Assembly (NCBI GenBank): GCA_021781535.1
Contig: JAJXWO010000018.1
Coordinates: forward strand, 1 to 64,000
Direction: 5' to 3'
From: Deltaproteobacteria bacterium
GTDB taxonomy: Bacteria; Desulfobacterota; Desulfuromonadia; Geobacterales; Pseudopelobacteraceae
DNA length: 64,000 bases
Every line of letters starts with the position of its first letter. The first letter of the stretch is position 1. Positions 7,963 through 17,433 of this stretch are shown piece after piece. Under the pieces are notes generated by a model, which saw only the letters and a list, made by a program, of their open reading frames with translations, searched no databases and was not told the DNA's origin. The translations under genes and the position numbers were made by a program.

Positions 7963-10900
7963 TTATGAAGATGCAGTCTCAAAAACAACCTTAGAGATTT
8001 CCTTGCTGGATAATAGGCGCATAATGCTCGAATCAAAAGCCCGCTTGAACTCCGGGTCCTGGGCATAGCGCTTGTAGAGATCCAGCTCTTTCTTGCGTTC
8101 CTGGCTCACAGCCTTACTGATCAGATTTTCCAGGGCGATGCGGCTGTTCTGCTCATCCTGGTTATCGACGACTTGCGTCTGATAGTTGGGATTGTTGAAA
8201 ACGTGCTGGGCAATATTGATGAACTTGACGCGCTGCTCTGCGGGGGTTGCTTCCCATCCCGCGAACCATCGCTGGTTGAATGCCTGGATGATTTCATCCA
8301 GCGGGTCTTTCGGTTCATCGTCACCATGAATCCCACGCACATTCGGATTCTGCGGATCAAGCTCGGAATCACTGTCATCCAGGCCGATACTCTGCTTTAG
8401 CTTGACGCGCTCAAGGCCATAGGTTGAAAGGTCAACGCTCTCCATCAGTCCATCTAGGGCGTCTTTATCCTTATCTTTGATCTTCAGCTTCGGTATCAGA
8501 AATTTTAGGAACCAGTGCAGCTTCTCCCATTCGATATTGTCGAACGGCATGATACAGGCGAGCTGAGCATAGATTTTCACAAACTGCTTCGCCTTGATCT
8601 TGAAGTCGGCCTTTTCATCATCCTCCAGCTCCAGTTCATGATCGAAACGGGCGACACAGATATCAATGATTGGGCTGAGATATTCTGCCTCGGCATCGGA
8701 GAAATAGAGGGTACAGAAGGCTTCAACGTCCTTCCATTCATAGACGCCAACCTCATCCAGCTTCTCCTTGGTATCATGCAGAACATTGACGTCAGTCGCC
8801 TTGGAGAGCGAGGTTGAAGTATAGAAAGGATCGAAGGCCTCCTTGATATCGTCGGTGGAATTGAAAAAGTCGAGGACGAATGTATCTTCTTTGCGCTTGT
8901 TCAGGGCATGTGAGCATCGATTCAAGCGTGAGAGTGCCTGCACCGCCAGCACCCCCTGTAGTTTCTTGTCCACGTACATAGTGGACAGTTTGGGCTGGTC
9001 GAAGCCGGTCAGATACTTGTTGGCAACCACCAGCAGACGGTATTCATCGGAATCAAATTTATCCTCGATATCTTTTGAAGGAAATCCGTTAATGGAATCC
9101 TCGGTGTGATCAATACCACCAACCATCTTTTTGCCGGAAAACGCTATCATCGCCTTGAAGGGCTGGCCCTTGAGAGCATCGCACACTGCATTGAAGTAGT
9201 GAATCGCCGTTTCAATGTTCCGCGTTACTACCATCCCTTTGGCCTGCCCCTTGAGCTTCTTCGGCCCCACTACCTGCTCCAGGAAGTGGCTGACCATGAT
9301 ATCGGCCTTGACGGCGATGGTTTCCTTGTGTCCTTCCACGTATGCGCGGAGTTTTTTCTGTGCCTTTGCGCTGTTGAAGAGTGGATTATCCAGGATCGAC
9401 TTTTCAATCTGGTAGTAGCTTTTATAGGTGGTGTAGTTGGCCAGAATGTCGAGGATGAAGCCCTCTTCAATGGCCTGCTTCATCGAATAAAGGTGAAATG
9501 GTATAAACTTCCCCTCCGGTGTCTTCACGCCGAAGCGTTCCAGGGTGGCATTCTTGGGGGTGGCGGTGAAGGCGAAGTATGAGGCGTTATCCCGCATTTT
9601 CCGCTTTTTCATGATCTCCAAAATGGCATCCTGCACTTCATCTTCATCCGATCCCAACGTCCGGTTGAGATTGTCAGCTGCGGAGCCGCTCTGCGAGCTG
9701 TGCGCCTCGTCGATGATGACTGCAAACCGTTTATCGGAAAGATCCTCTATGCCGTCAACGATGAAGGGAAACTTCTGGATGGTGGTGATGATGATCTTCT
9801 TGCCGCCCTCCAGCGCCTCTTTCAACTCTTGGGAACTCATGGCCGGTGCAACGATGTTCTTGACCTCGGAGAACTGCTTGATGGTGTTCCGTAGTTGCTT
9901 ATCCAATACCCGGCGATCCGTGACCACAATCACCGAATCGAAAACCGGATGACTGCCCTCCTTGGTATAGACCTCAATCAACTGGTAGGCGGTCCAGGTG
10001 ATGGAGTTTGACTTGCCCGAGCCTGCGGAATGCTGGATCAGGTAGGTCTGCCCAACGCCCTTATCCCGGACGTCCTTGAGCAACTTGCGCACGACTTCCA
10101 GCTGATGGTAGCGGGGGAAGATCAGTGCCTTCTTCTTGATTGGGTCGTTTTCCTTCTCACCAACCAGCTTGGCAAAGTGCTCAATGATAGTAGTCAGGCT
10201 CTGCCGGGTGAGGATATCCTGCCAGAGGTAGTTGGTTTTATGCCCGGTGGAGTTTGGCGGGTTCCCCTTGCCGTGCTTGTACCCCTTGTTGAACGGCAGA
10301 AAGTTGGTCTTCTCCCCATCCAGGCGGGTCGTCATGTAGATGTCGTCGGTATCGACGGCAAAGTGGACCAAACAACGGCCAAACTGAAACAGCGGTTCGC
10401 CGGGGTCGCGGTCTTTCCTGTACTGCTTCATGGCGTGATAGGTGGTTTGCCCCGTCCAGGCGTTTTTCAGCTCGATGGTGACAACGGCAATGCCGTTGAT
10501 GAAGAGTACCATGTCAATCGATTTGAGCGGATCGCCCTGCGAGTAGTACAACTGCCTCGTCACCGAAAAGATATTCTGTTCAAATCGTTTGGCAACTTCG
10601 GGGTTGATTGAGTTGTAGGGTCGGCTGTAGAGGAGGGTAAGGTTGGCGTCATCTATCTTTAGGCCACTCTTCAGTACTTTGAGGATGCCTTCTTTCTGGA
10701 TTTTCCGGTTTAGGCGTTCCAGGATCAGCCGTTGCCAGTTGGGCCTGTCCTTGATTTTTGCCAGCTCTTCCGCCTGAGTTGCTTCAAGGAAATTCCAGAA
10801 GTGGCGGCGGTCAACGGCGAATTCACGATCAAAATCACCCGATTCCCCCACCCAGTAGAGATGACCGCTGCGATACTGCTCGTTGGCTTCGGCGACACCA

Positions 10901-10992
10901 ACACCGTCAAGCTTTAACTGTTCGCGGCAAGTTCCAGTCAAGGCTTTCTCTATGCAGGCTTCCAGTGCTTGTTCGTTGGTTTTGGTGACCAT
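7963..10992 (-). CDS. hsdR: Type I restriction enzyme, R (endonuclease/translocase) subunit
   Basis: A 1009-residue HsdR, the ATP-driven translocase and nuclease of a type I restriction complex. The PD-(D/E)XK nuclease residues are D160 (KSIDMVLF) and E174-x-K176 (IELKN). The motor has Walker A HSAGSGKS (321-328) and a DEAH box (IIDEAH, 426-431). The helicase C-lobe contains TGFDQPKL and LQGVLAVQALSRLNR. The ATG follows an AAGGA site by 7 bases. It is the last of hsdM-hsdS-hsdR, with only 11 bp between hsdS and hsdR. All key residues are present, so the subunit should be active. Confidence 0.95.
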   Translation of the reverse strand: MVTKTNEQALEACIEKALTGTCREQLKLDGVGVAEANEQYRSGHLYWVGESGDFDREFAVDRRHFWNFLEATQAEELAKIKDRPNWQRLILERLNRKIQKEGILKVLKSGLKIDDANLTLLYSRPYNSINPEVAKRFEQNIFSVTRQLYYSQGDPLKSIDMVLFINGIAVVTIELKNAWTGQTTYHAMKQYRKDRDPGEPLFQFGRCLVHFAVDTDDIYMTTRLDGEKTNFLPFNKGYKHGKGNPPNSTGHKTNYLWQDILTRQSLTTIIEHFAKLVGEKENDPIKKKALIFPRYHQLEVVRKLLKDVRDKGVGQTYLIQHSAGSGKSNSITWTAYQLIEVYTKEGSHPVFDSVIVVTDRRVLDKQLRNTIKQFSEVKNIVAPAMSSQELKEALEGGKKIIITTIQKFPFIVDGIEDLSDKRFAVIIDEAHSSQSGSAADNLNRTLGSDEDEVQDAILEIMKKRKMRDNASYFAFTATPKNATLERFGVKTPEGKFIPFHLYSMKQAIEEGFILDILANYTTYKSYYQIEKSILDNPLFNSAKAQKKLRAYVEGHKETIAVKADIMVSHFLEQVVGPKKLKGQAKGMVVTRNIETAIHYFNAVCDALKGQPFKAMIAFSGKKMVGGIDHTEDSINGFPSKDIEDKFDSDEYRLLVVANKYLTGFDQPKLSTMYVDKKLQGVLAVQALSRLNRCSHALNKRKEDTFVLDFFNSTDDIKEAFDPFYTSTSLSKATDVNVLHDTKEKLDEVGVYEWKDVEAFCTLYFSDAEAEYLSPIIDICVARFDHELELEDDEKADFKIKAKQFVKIYAQLACIMPFDNIEWEKLHWFLKFLIPKLKIKDKDKDALDGLMESVDLSTYGLERVKLKQSIGLDDSDSELDPQNPNVRGIHGDDEPKDPLDEIIQAFNQRWFAGWEATPAEQRVKFINIAQHVFNNPNYQTQVVDNQDEQNSRIALENLISKAVSQERKKELDLYKRYAQDPEFKRAFDSSIMRLLSSKEISKVVFETASS

Positions 10993-11003
10993 GGCCGATG
11001 TCC

Positions 11004-12293
11004 TTAAAGTTTGATTTTTCCTGTTACGGCTTCAGAAATAATAACCCTCTTCATTTCATCTATGTGCTGGATTTGTTCTTGTACCAATGAAACAGTATGA
11101 TCAAAGTGACTATCTAAGTCTTTAATGTGGGAAATTATTTCAGCCTGTTCTTCTGGTGGAGGTAGTAGAATGGAAAAGTTACCAAGTTTATCCGTTGGTA
11201 GAGTTTTTGTTCCATGGCCGGATTCCTCAAGTAAAGTTGAAAGTTCTTCATGGAGGCCATCTAAGAGGAATAGCAGGTATTCAGGTAAACATCCTACCGA
11301 TGGTATCATAGCCTTCATATCCTGGTTAATTGTCAGAGGAACAGCTGAGATCGCTACTGGTACTTTTTTTGCCAATATCATTCCTCTAACGACAATCAAG
11401 ACGCAACCTGGGTCCAATAGTTTAATTGACGTTCGTTTTACTGCTTTTTCTGTGATGCCATCTATTGCACTTGATAGATACCTTATCTTCATGTCTTTAG
11501 GAGATACCCAGGGAATATCTCCGCCCCAGTAATCAATGTTGTCTTTGCTTGGTGTTCCACCACTGACGAAAGTGACCAAGTGTTTAATTTTCTTAACATC
11601 CCAATGCTCAGGCACCTCGCCAATCCAATCCACTCCACTATCGCGCATCGGTACATCAGGATTCAGCCCTTTGGTCACGGCCTGATTGATCAGAATGGTT
11701 TTCTGCTCTTTGAGTAACTCAATCAAACGCTGCTTCTTGGCGATGGCTTCATCAATCTCAGCGGTCTTCTGGTCGAGGAAGTTGGCGATGCGTTCTTGCG
11801 TAGCCATATCAGGTAGCGGAATGTGAATCGACTTCATATCCCAATAACGCGTTGTCCAAAGATCGGCCACGATTCCATGACCGTTTCGGTAGAACTCTTC
11901 GATAAAGCCGTTGCTCTTCAGTAAGTGCTCGGAGTATCGGGGGGCAATGCCTTTGGGTTTCAGTACGATATTGATTAACGATACCGATCCGTCTTGCTTG
12001 GCGATTCCGCTTGAGCCCTTGCGATCTGAGCGGCTATTGATAACAAAGTCACCTTCTCTCACGCCTTTACGGTTGTCACCGTCATCTGACTTAGCAGCGG
12101 AGTCTAATTGCGGAACTACGCCGTTCTTGGTGACTGACAATGGGGGGAAATCTTTGTCTGAAACCTTTTCTTTTCTTTCTTCAAAGACTGTTGCCAGCCG
12201 TTGTAGTTTCCAGTCTGACGGAATATCTCTAAGCCAGTCGAAACTACTGTCCCTGTAAGATTCGTATCTTGGGAAAACCATCGCCTTATCCAT
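11004..12293 (-). CDS. hsdS: Type I restriction-modification specificity subunit
   Basis: A 429-residue HsdS with two target-recognition halves. The first TRD occupies about residues 15-165 and ends in a conserved helix (IANFLDQKTAEIDEAI, then LIELLKEQKTILINQAVTKG). The second TRD begins at DWIGEVPEHWDVKKI, contains FVSGGTPSKDN and PWVSPKDMK, and ends LLPPPEEQAEI plus a second helix. It reads a bipartite DNA site and is shared by the methylase and restriction complexes. The start codon overlaps the hsdM stop by one base (TAATG). The target sequence cannot be predicted from the protein alone. Confidence 0.95.
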   Translation of the reverse strand: MDKAMVFPRYESYRDSSFDWLRDIPSDWKLQRLATVFEERKEKVSDKDFPPLSVTKNGVVPQLDSAAKSDDGDNRKGVREGDFVINSRSDRKGSSGIAKQDGSVSLINIVLKPKGIAPRYSEHLLKSNGFIEEFYRNGHGIVADLWTTRYWDMKSIHIPLPDMATQERIANFLDQKTAEIDEAIAKKQRLIELLKEQKTILINQAVTKGLNPDVPMRDSGVDWIGEVPEHWDVKKIKHLVTFVSGGTPSKDNIDYWGGDIPWVSPKDMKIRYLSSAIDGITEKAVKRTSIKLLDPGCVLIVVRGMILAKKVPVAISAVPLTINQDMKAMIPSVGCLPEYLLFLLDGLHEELSTLLEESGHGTKTLPTDKLGNFSILLPPPEEQAEIISHIKDLDSHFDHTVSLVQEQIQHIDEMKRVIISEAVTGKIKL

Positions 12294-14629
12294 TAGTTGG
12301 TTCCCCCAAAACTCACCAACTGCTTCAACAGCCCCTCTGTCTCCGCCTCCAGCGCTAGAATATCGCGGGTCACATCCGCCAACGACCTAAGCGGCTTATG
12401 CTGGTAAAAGTATTTGTTGAAGCTGACTTCGTAGCCGATCTTGGTCTGGTCCAGGTTGATCCAGGCTTCTTCAACATGGGGGCGTACTTCACGGCGGAAA
12501 TAGTCGTGAATGTTGTCCTTCAGTGGCACGTTCTCGGTGTCGCGCAGGTCTGAATCGCTCTCGTACTCGACAAACTCGCCTTTGGCGTCTATCGGCCAGT
12601 ATCCGAAATCGTGCAACTGTTCCCGGCTGCATGAGAGTTCGGCCCGCAGTTCATCCAGCTTCTTGCCGCTGATTTTGTGAATTTTCTTGATCACCCGTTC
12701 AGCTTTCTCATCACGCCAGCTCACGGCGTTGAGAATCTGATTCTTCTCACTGGCAGAGAGCTGTAGCTTTGCGGTTTTGAGGCAGGCATCAACCTTTTCC
12801 GTGAAGATGTTGAAATCCATGAACAGCTCCTGGCCGATAACCTCCATCAACTGCTTGGCCACTCTCATCAAGGCTCGCTGGCTCTCCCAGGTTTGCGGGT
12901 TGAGCAGAACCTTGTTGTTCTTCGCCGTCAGGTTGATATCCTCTTTCTCTAGATGCGCCTCTATCACCTTGCGATGGTCTGCCAGCTTGGTGTAAATCTC
13001 ATCTCCCCATTTTTCATAAGCCCACTCCATGATCTCAGCTAACGCCGGTACAAAGCGGAGGGTGGCAATTCTTTCAGGGGTAAATTGGGCGGCCTTGCGG
13101 CTGGGGCGCTCGACAGTGACCTTGTAATAACCGAAGTCGCTATTGTCGAATACCTTGGAGATGCCGTCATGCGACATATCGAGATAGAGTTGTGTGATCT
13201 CTTGAATATGCTCGGGAGCAAATTCACAGTTCTTGGCTCCCAGATTTTTACGCAGCTTGCGGAACATCTGGCTGGCGTCGATCAACTGCACCTTGCCGCG
13301 TCTACCTTCCGCCTTCTTGTTGGACAGCACCCAGATGTAGGTGGTGATGCCGGTGTTGTAGAAGAGGTTATTGGGCAGTTGGATGATCGCCTCAAGGTAG
13401 TCGTTTTCGATGATATGACGGCGGATGTTGCTTTCACCGCCACCGGCGTCACCAGTAAATAATGACGATCCGTTGTGCACCGATGCGATGCGCGAACCGC
13501 TGGGGCCTTTGTCCAGATCCTTCATCTTGTTGACCATCTCCATCAAAAACAGAAGCTGGCCGTCGGATGAGCGGGGCGTGGCGGCAACGGTTTCTTCCTT
13601 GCCGCGAAAATCCTTCAGTGGAACCTCAAAACGGTGGTCCAGCACCTGCTTGCCATCGAGGATGTACTTCTGATCACCGGCCCAGGATTTGCCGTAGGGC
13701 GGGTTGGACAGCATGAAGTCGAATCTTGTTCCGGCAAAGCTATCTTCCGCCAGAGTTGAACCGCACTTTATGTTTTCAGGATTGTTCCCTTTGATCATCA
13801 TGTCCGACTTGCAGATGGCGTAGGTCTCATCGTTGATCTCTTTGCCGTAGAGCTGAACAGCTGCGTTGGCCCGGATATGACCTTCCGGGTCGGTGATGAA
13901 ATCCTGAGATTCTGTCAGCATCCCACCTGACCCGCAGGCCGGGTCGTACACCATGATAAACGGCGGCAGGGCATCCTTTACCGGCTCAAAGAGGATGTGG
14001 GTCATCAGGTCAATCACCTCACGGGGGGTGAAGTGCTCACCGGCCTCTTCGTTGTTCTCCTCGTTAAACTTGCGGATCAACTCTTCAAAAACATACCCCA
14101 TGCCCAGGTTAGTCAACTCAGGTAGCTTGCGCCCGTCCGGGTCACGCGCTTCATTGGGAGTAAGGTTGATATTGGGAGATGTGAACTTCTCCAAAACCTC
14201 CAGCAGCACGTCCTTTTCAGCCATGTGGCTGACCTGGGAGCGCAGATTGAACTTATTGACGATCTCCTTGACGTTATCGCTGAAACCGTCCAGATAGGCC
14301 TTGAAGTTGGCCTCCAGAATCTGGCGATTGTTAGAAGCAGTATCGACCAGTTTTTTCAGAGTCCAGGGAGAGGTGTTGTAGAAGACGTAACCAGAAGCTT
14401 CCTTGAGACCTTCCGGGTCAAGATCCGTGAAACCGGCATCGTCACGCTGGAACGTGACCTCTTCCATGACAGCATCCTTGCTCGGTTCCAGCAGACAGTC
14501 GAGTCGGCGCAGCACGATCATGGGGAGAATAACATCACGGTATTTGCCGCGCACATAGACGTCACGCAGACAGTCGTCTGCGATCGACCAGATGAAGGAA
14601 ACGATTTTATTGTGAGCGGAATGGTCCAA
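12293..14629 (-). CDS. hsdM: Type I restriction-modification DNA adenine methyltransferase subunit
   Basis: A 778-residue HsdM. It has the N-terminal helical HsdM_N domain (residues 8-150, with YRDVILPMIVLRRLD), then the N6-adenine methylase fold with motif I DPACGSGGM (SAM binding) and motif IV NPPYGK (catalysis). Length is above the usual 500-550 aa: a C-terminal extension of over 200 residues is rich in Lys/Glu helices, seen in a subset of HsdM proteins. Translation starts at a TTG with an AGGAGG site 8 bases upstream. It is the first gene of the hsd operon and protects host DNA. Confidence 0.95.
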   Translation of the reverse strand: MDHSAHNKIVSFIWSIADDCLRDVYVRGKYRDVILPMIVLRRLDCLLEPSKDAVMEEVTFQRDDAGFTDLDPEGLKEASGYVFYNTSPWTLKKLVDTASNNRQILEANFKAYLDGFSDNVKEIVNKFNLRSQVSHMAEKDVLLEVLEKFTSPNINLTPNEARDPDGRKLPELTNLGMGYVFEELIRKFNEENNEEAGEHFTPREVIDLMTHILFEPVKDALPPFIMVYDPACGSGGMLTESQDFITDPEGHIRANAAVQLYGKEINDETYAICKSDMMIKGNNPENIKCGSTLAEDSFAGTRFDFMLSNPPYGKSWAGDQKYILDGKQVLDHRFEVPLKDFRGKEETVAATPRSSDGQLLFLMEMVNKMKDLDKGPSGSRIASVHNGSSLFTGDAGGGESNIRRHIIENDYLEAIIQLPNNLFYNTGITTYIWVLSNKKAEGRRGKVQLIDASQMFRKLRKNLGAKNCEFAPEHIQEITQLYLDMSHDGISKVFDNSDFGYYKVTVERPSRKAAQFTPERIATLRFVPALAEIMEWAYEKWGDEIYTKLADHRKVIEAHLEKEDINLTAKNNKVLLNPQTWESQRALMRVAKQLMEVIGQELFMDFNIFTEKVDACLKTAKLQLSASEKNQILNAVSWRDEKAERVIKKIHKISGKKLDELRAELSCSREQLHDFGYWPIDAKGEFVEYESDSDLRDTENVPLKDNIHDYFRREVRPHVEEAWINLDQTKIGYEVSFNKYFYQHKPLRSLADVTRDILALEAETEGLLKQLVSFGGTN

Positions 14630-14707
14630 CGGTATTGCCTCCTGAGAGTTCAGTTCTGAGCTGGTCAGTCATGTTTATCAATTAGTCCTGTCTTGAAACC
14701 ACAGAGC

Positions 14708-15664
14708 CTAACGCTGAAGCGGCTCGATCAACAATGCCCATAGGTACTCGGCTGCGCCTTCTTCCGTCAGCTGTTTTGCTGGTGGGTTGCCTAGATGTGG
14801 CATGCCGAAAGGTTTGAGATATTGGGTGTATCCATCATTTTCAGCAGACACTGATTCATTGTAAGATTCATCGGTTGTGGCGTCGGCATTACAGGAGTAG
14901 AGAATGCCGCTTGAAAAAGAGGCTCTGCCGCCATACCAGATTCTACACCCAGTGATCTGTCGTCCTTCGCGGTAAATCTTCGCAGAGAAGTGACGCAGAT
15001 CGATGCGTGCTCCCCGCGTTTGGACACCAGGATTCCGCCGCTCCAGCTCTCGAAGTGACTCTTCGAAGTAATTGCAGATAAAGTTGAAGGCTTCTTCGAG
15101 GAAAATATCCTGATCATGGTCTGAAAATTGTCGGGTGATTCTCAGATTGCTTGTACGAGGAGTGGCTACTGTTGAGGGGTGTGGTAAGACTGCCGGTCTA
15201 GTAGCAGGATCAGGCGTTACTTGCGTCGGAATCTTTCGTACAACCTTTTCAATGGCGGATGTTACTTCAAGAAAGCCATCGTCAAGAGTTGGGAATTTTG
15301 TAATAGCTCTTCCATCTTTCGTTGCGGCAAGAATCTTTCCGAATGGAGCACCATGCCAGCTGCAGGGTCTCAATATGACGGGTATAACCACAGCCTCTCC
15401 CCGCTCATGTCTATCCATCGCACGCTTCATCTCGATGTCATAACAGTAGTCGGATGCGAGGAAGTCAGAACTGACAAGGAGTAGGATTATTTCGGCATCT
15501 TCAAGATGGCTGCTGATCTCCTGACTGAAATCTCCACCTGCATCAATTCGCCGATCATTCCACGTTTCAATCAGTCCCTGTCGTTTCAAGATGGAAAGAT
15601 GCTTTTCAAGCTCGTCACGTAGAGATTCATCTTTGTGTGAGTAAGAGAAAAAGACTTTTGCCAT
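14708..15664 (-). CDS. TIR-domain protein (putative NADase defence effector)
   Basis: A 318-residue protein. Residues 1-130 form a TIR domain (KVFFSYSHKDE at the start, then LLLVSSDFLASDYC) with the expected catalytic Glu78 in the DIEMKRAM helix. A Pro/Thr-rich linker (about 145-175) leads to a C-terminal domain that has a long helix with NYFEESLRELERRNPG and ends EEGAAEYLWALLIEPLQ, a module I recall following TIR domains in other bacteria. TIR NADases kill or stall infected cells by consuming NAD+. The gene overlaps its 103-aa upstream partner by one base (TAATG), so the pair is coupled. It sits between fic and hsdM in the defence block. Confidence 0.8.
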   Translation of the reverse strand: MAKVFFSYSHKDESLRDELEKHLSILKRQGLIETWNDRRIDAGGDFSQEISSHLEDAEIILLLVSSDFLASDYCYDIEMKRAMDRHERGEAVVIPVILRPCSWHGAPFGKILAATKDGRAITKFPTLDDGFLEVTSAIEKVVRKIPTQVTPDPATRPAVLPHPSTVATPRTSNLRITRQFSDHDQDIFLEEAFNFICNYFEESLRELERRNPGVQTRGARIDLRHFSAKIYREGRQITGCRIWYGGRASFSSGILYSCNADATTDESYNESVSAENDGYTQYLKPFGMPHLGNPPAKQLTEEGAAEYLWALLIEPLQR

Positions 15665-15975
15665 TACAGAATCCTTTGCAGTTGACTCAGAAAAGCGACA
15701 ACCTCACCACCGCCAAGGTGACCTTCCTTGCCACCATGTTGTTGCCAAAGGTCAAGAATCCGTAACTCATTCGGATTTGCCTGCCGTCCTCCTCCACCAG
15801 TGGATGGACAGCCCGCTGATCGGAGCCTTAGATTGACGTCACCTTTTTCGATAATGATCTGGACGCACACACTGCCATTGTCGCTCTGCTGATCTCTAAT
15901 CTGGCTGGTAATCCAGTGCTTGTCGGCCTGCGCGAGATCATGCTCTTGATTCCCAATCTTTACCCTTACGGACAT
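15664..15975 (-). CDS. Small unknown partner of the TIR protein
   Basis: A 103-residue soluble protein with a beta-rich N-terminal half (SVRVKIGNQEHDL...VCVQIIIEKGDVNLRL), a flexible Gly-rich stretch (STGGGGRQANPNE) and a helical C-terminus with a second Gly-rich turn (GGKEGHLGGGEVVAFLSQL). A perfect AGGAGG ribosome site precedes the ATG. Its stop overlaps the TIR start. I do not recognise it. By position it may be a regulator, ligand-sensing partner or adaptor of the TIR effector. Confidence 0.7.
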   Translation of the reverse strand: MSVRVKIGNQEHDLAQADKHWITSQIRDQQSDNGSVCVQIIIEKGDVNLRLRSAGCPSTGGGGRQANPNELRILDLWQQHGGKEGHLGGGEVVAFLSQLQRIL

Positions 15976-16025
15976 TTGACCCTCCTAGAGCAGCAATGTG
16001 TTGAACATCATAGAATCCTGGCTGG

Positions 16026-17183
16026 TTACCGCAGCGGTTCCGTTCCCTCATTCAATATCTTCAAGTATTCGTCATAGACAAACAGCCGGTGCCGCTCTTT
16101 ACCGGTCAGCTCACGGACTATCCCCAACTCGGTCAGATGCTTAACCGACGTTGCTACAGTGGGGCGGGTCATGGCGGTTTCGTCTGCTGCCTTCTGAATG
16201 GTAATCAACGGTTTCCGTTGCAGGTACTGGTGAAGCCTCAGTGCCGACCCTGCTGGGCGTCCCAGCTGCTCAATCCGCTGACGGTCATGCTCGAACACCT
16301 GGAGTATGGCTTGTGCCGTGGTGACAGCCTGTTGTGAAGTTTCCAGCACTCCTTCCAGGAAGAATAACAGCCATTCCTCCCAGGCTCCCTTTACCCGGAC
16401 CTTTTGCAGGAGGTCGTAATGCTCCGACCGATTCGCCTTGAAAAACAAGCTGAGGCAAAGCATGGGCTGAGTGAGCGCACCCTGAGCGCAGAGCAGCAGG
16501 GTGATCAAGAGCCGCCCCAGTCTGCCGTTGCCGTCCAGGAACGGGTGGATCGTCTCGAACTGGACGTGAGCCAGAGCCGCCTTGATGAGAACCGGCGTAT
16601 GCTCGGCATGAAGGTACTTTTCCAGGTCGCCCATGCAAGTGATGACCTGCTCTGGTGGCGGCGGTACAAAGCGGGCATTGCCGGGGCGGGTGCCACCGAT
16701 CCAGTTCTGACTGCGGCGGAATTCACCAGGATCTTTGGTGCTGCCACGACCTTTGGAGAGCAGCACTTCATGGATCTCCTTGATCAGGCGTAACGATATG
16801 GGGAAACCCTCTTGCAGGCGCTTCAGGCCGTGGTTCATGGCGGCGACGTAGTTGGAAACTTCCACCACATCATCCAGCGGTACGCCGGGGGCTTCATTGC
16901 TCTCGAACAACAGCAGGTCGGATAATGATGATTGAGTGCCTTCGATCTGGGAGGAAAGGAGGGCTTCCTTGCGGACGTAGAAGTACAGGAAGAGAGAGGT
17001 GTCGGGTAACAGGGCAGCCACGCCATCCAGGCGGCCCAGCGCCCAGTTGGCCTTCTCCATCAGCTCGAAGTGTCGAGCTTTCAGGTCCAGCGCGGATTGA
17101 GCCGGTAACGGATCAGGGACGAAGGCCTTAATCTGCTCTCCCGCCGTGGCTGTTGTCACATAATGACCGGTTGTTTTCGCCAC
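16026..17183 (-). CDS. Fic-family protein with winged-helix C-terminus
   Basis: A predicted AMP-transferase (Fic) of 385 residues. The catalytic motif HPFLDGNGRLGR is at about 213-224, and an N-terminal inhibitory helix with the (S/T)xxxE(G/N) pattern is seen as SSQIEG at about 77-82 (class II, self-inhibited). A Fic N-terminal domain precedes it and a winged helix-turn-helix ends the protein (KAADETAMTRPTVATSVKHL). I chose the GTG at 17183, since AAGGAGGGG lies just upstream. An ATG 33 bases earlier has no ribosome site. A 9-bp inverted repeat in its promoter suggests self-regulation through the winged helix. It is the first gene of the leftward block. Confidence 0.85.
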   Translation of the reverse strand: MAKTTGHYVTTATAGEQIKAFVPDPLPAQSALDLKARHFELMEKANWALGRLDGVAALLPDTSLFLYFYVRKEALLSSQIEGTQSSLSDLLLFESNEAPGVPLDDVVEVSNYVAAMNHGLKRLQEGFPISLRLIKEIHEVLLSKGRGSTKDPGEFRRSQNWIGGTRPGNARFVPPPPEQVITCMGDLEKYLHAEHTPVLIKAALAHVQFETIHPFLDGNGRLGRLLITLLLCAQGALTQPMLCLSLFFKANRSEHYDLLQKVRVKGAWEEWLLFFLEGVLETSQQAVTTAQAILQVFEHDRQRIEQLGRPAGSALRLHQYLQRKPLITIQKAADETAMTRPTVATSVKHLTELGIVRELTGKERHRLFVYDEYLKILNEGTEPLR

Positions 17184-17433
17184 GTTCCCCTCCTTGTAAA
17201 AAAGTTTCGTTACCATACACCTTACGAAAAAATATTACCAGAACTTTTCGTTAGTCTGGCACTGCGAAAAGTTTTTTCCTCTGCGGATTCCAATCTTGTC
17301 ATGAAAAAAAGTTTTGAAGATTTGAATGACCCGGTGTTGGCCCTGATTCGCATCAGTTTTTATTTTTTTACGTTGAACAAAATTATTGAACCTGAGTTCC
17401 AGGAAAATAATTTTCGTAGAAAAGGAGAAAATC
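17184..17433. promoter_or_regulatory. Divergent promoter region between fic and the rightward operon
   Basis: This 250-bp AT-rich stretch separates the two divergent blocks of the island. It holds an exact 9-bp inverted repeat, AACTTTTCG (17242-17250) and CGAAAAGTT (17264-17272), and further copies of a TTTCGTWA-like motif on either strand near 17205-17212 and 17223-17229. The rightward gene has an AAAGGAG ribosome site at 17421-17427. The repeats are plausible operators for the winged-helix Fic protein. Confidence 0.55.
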
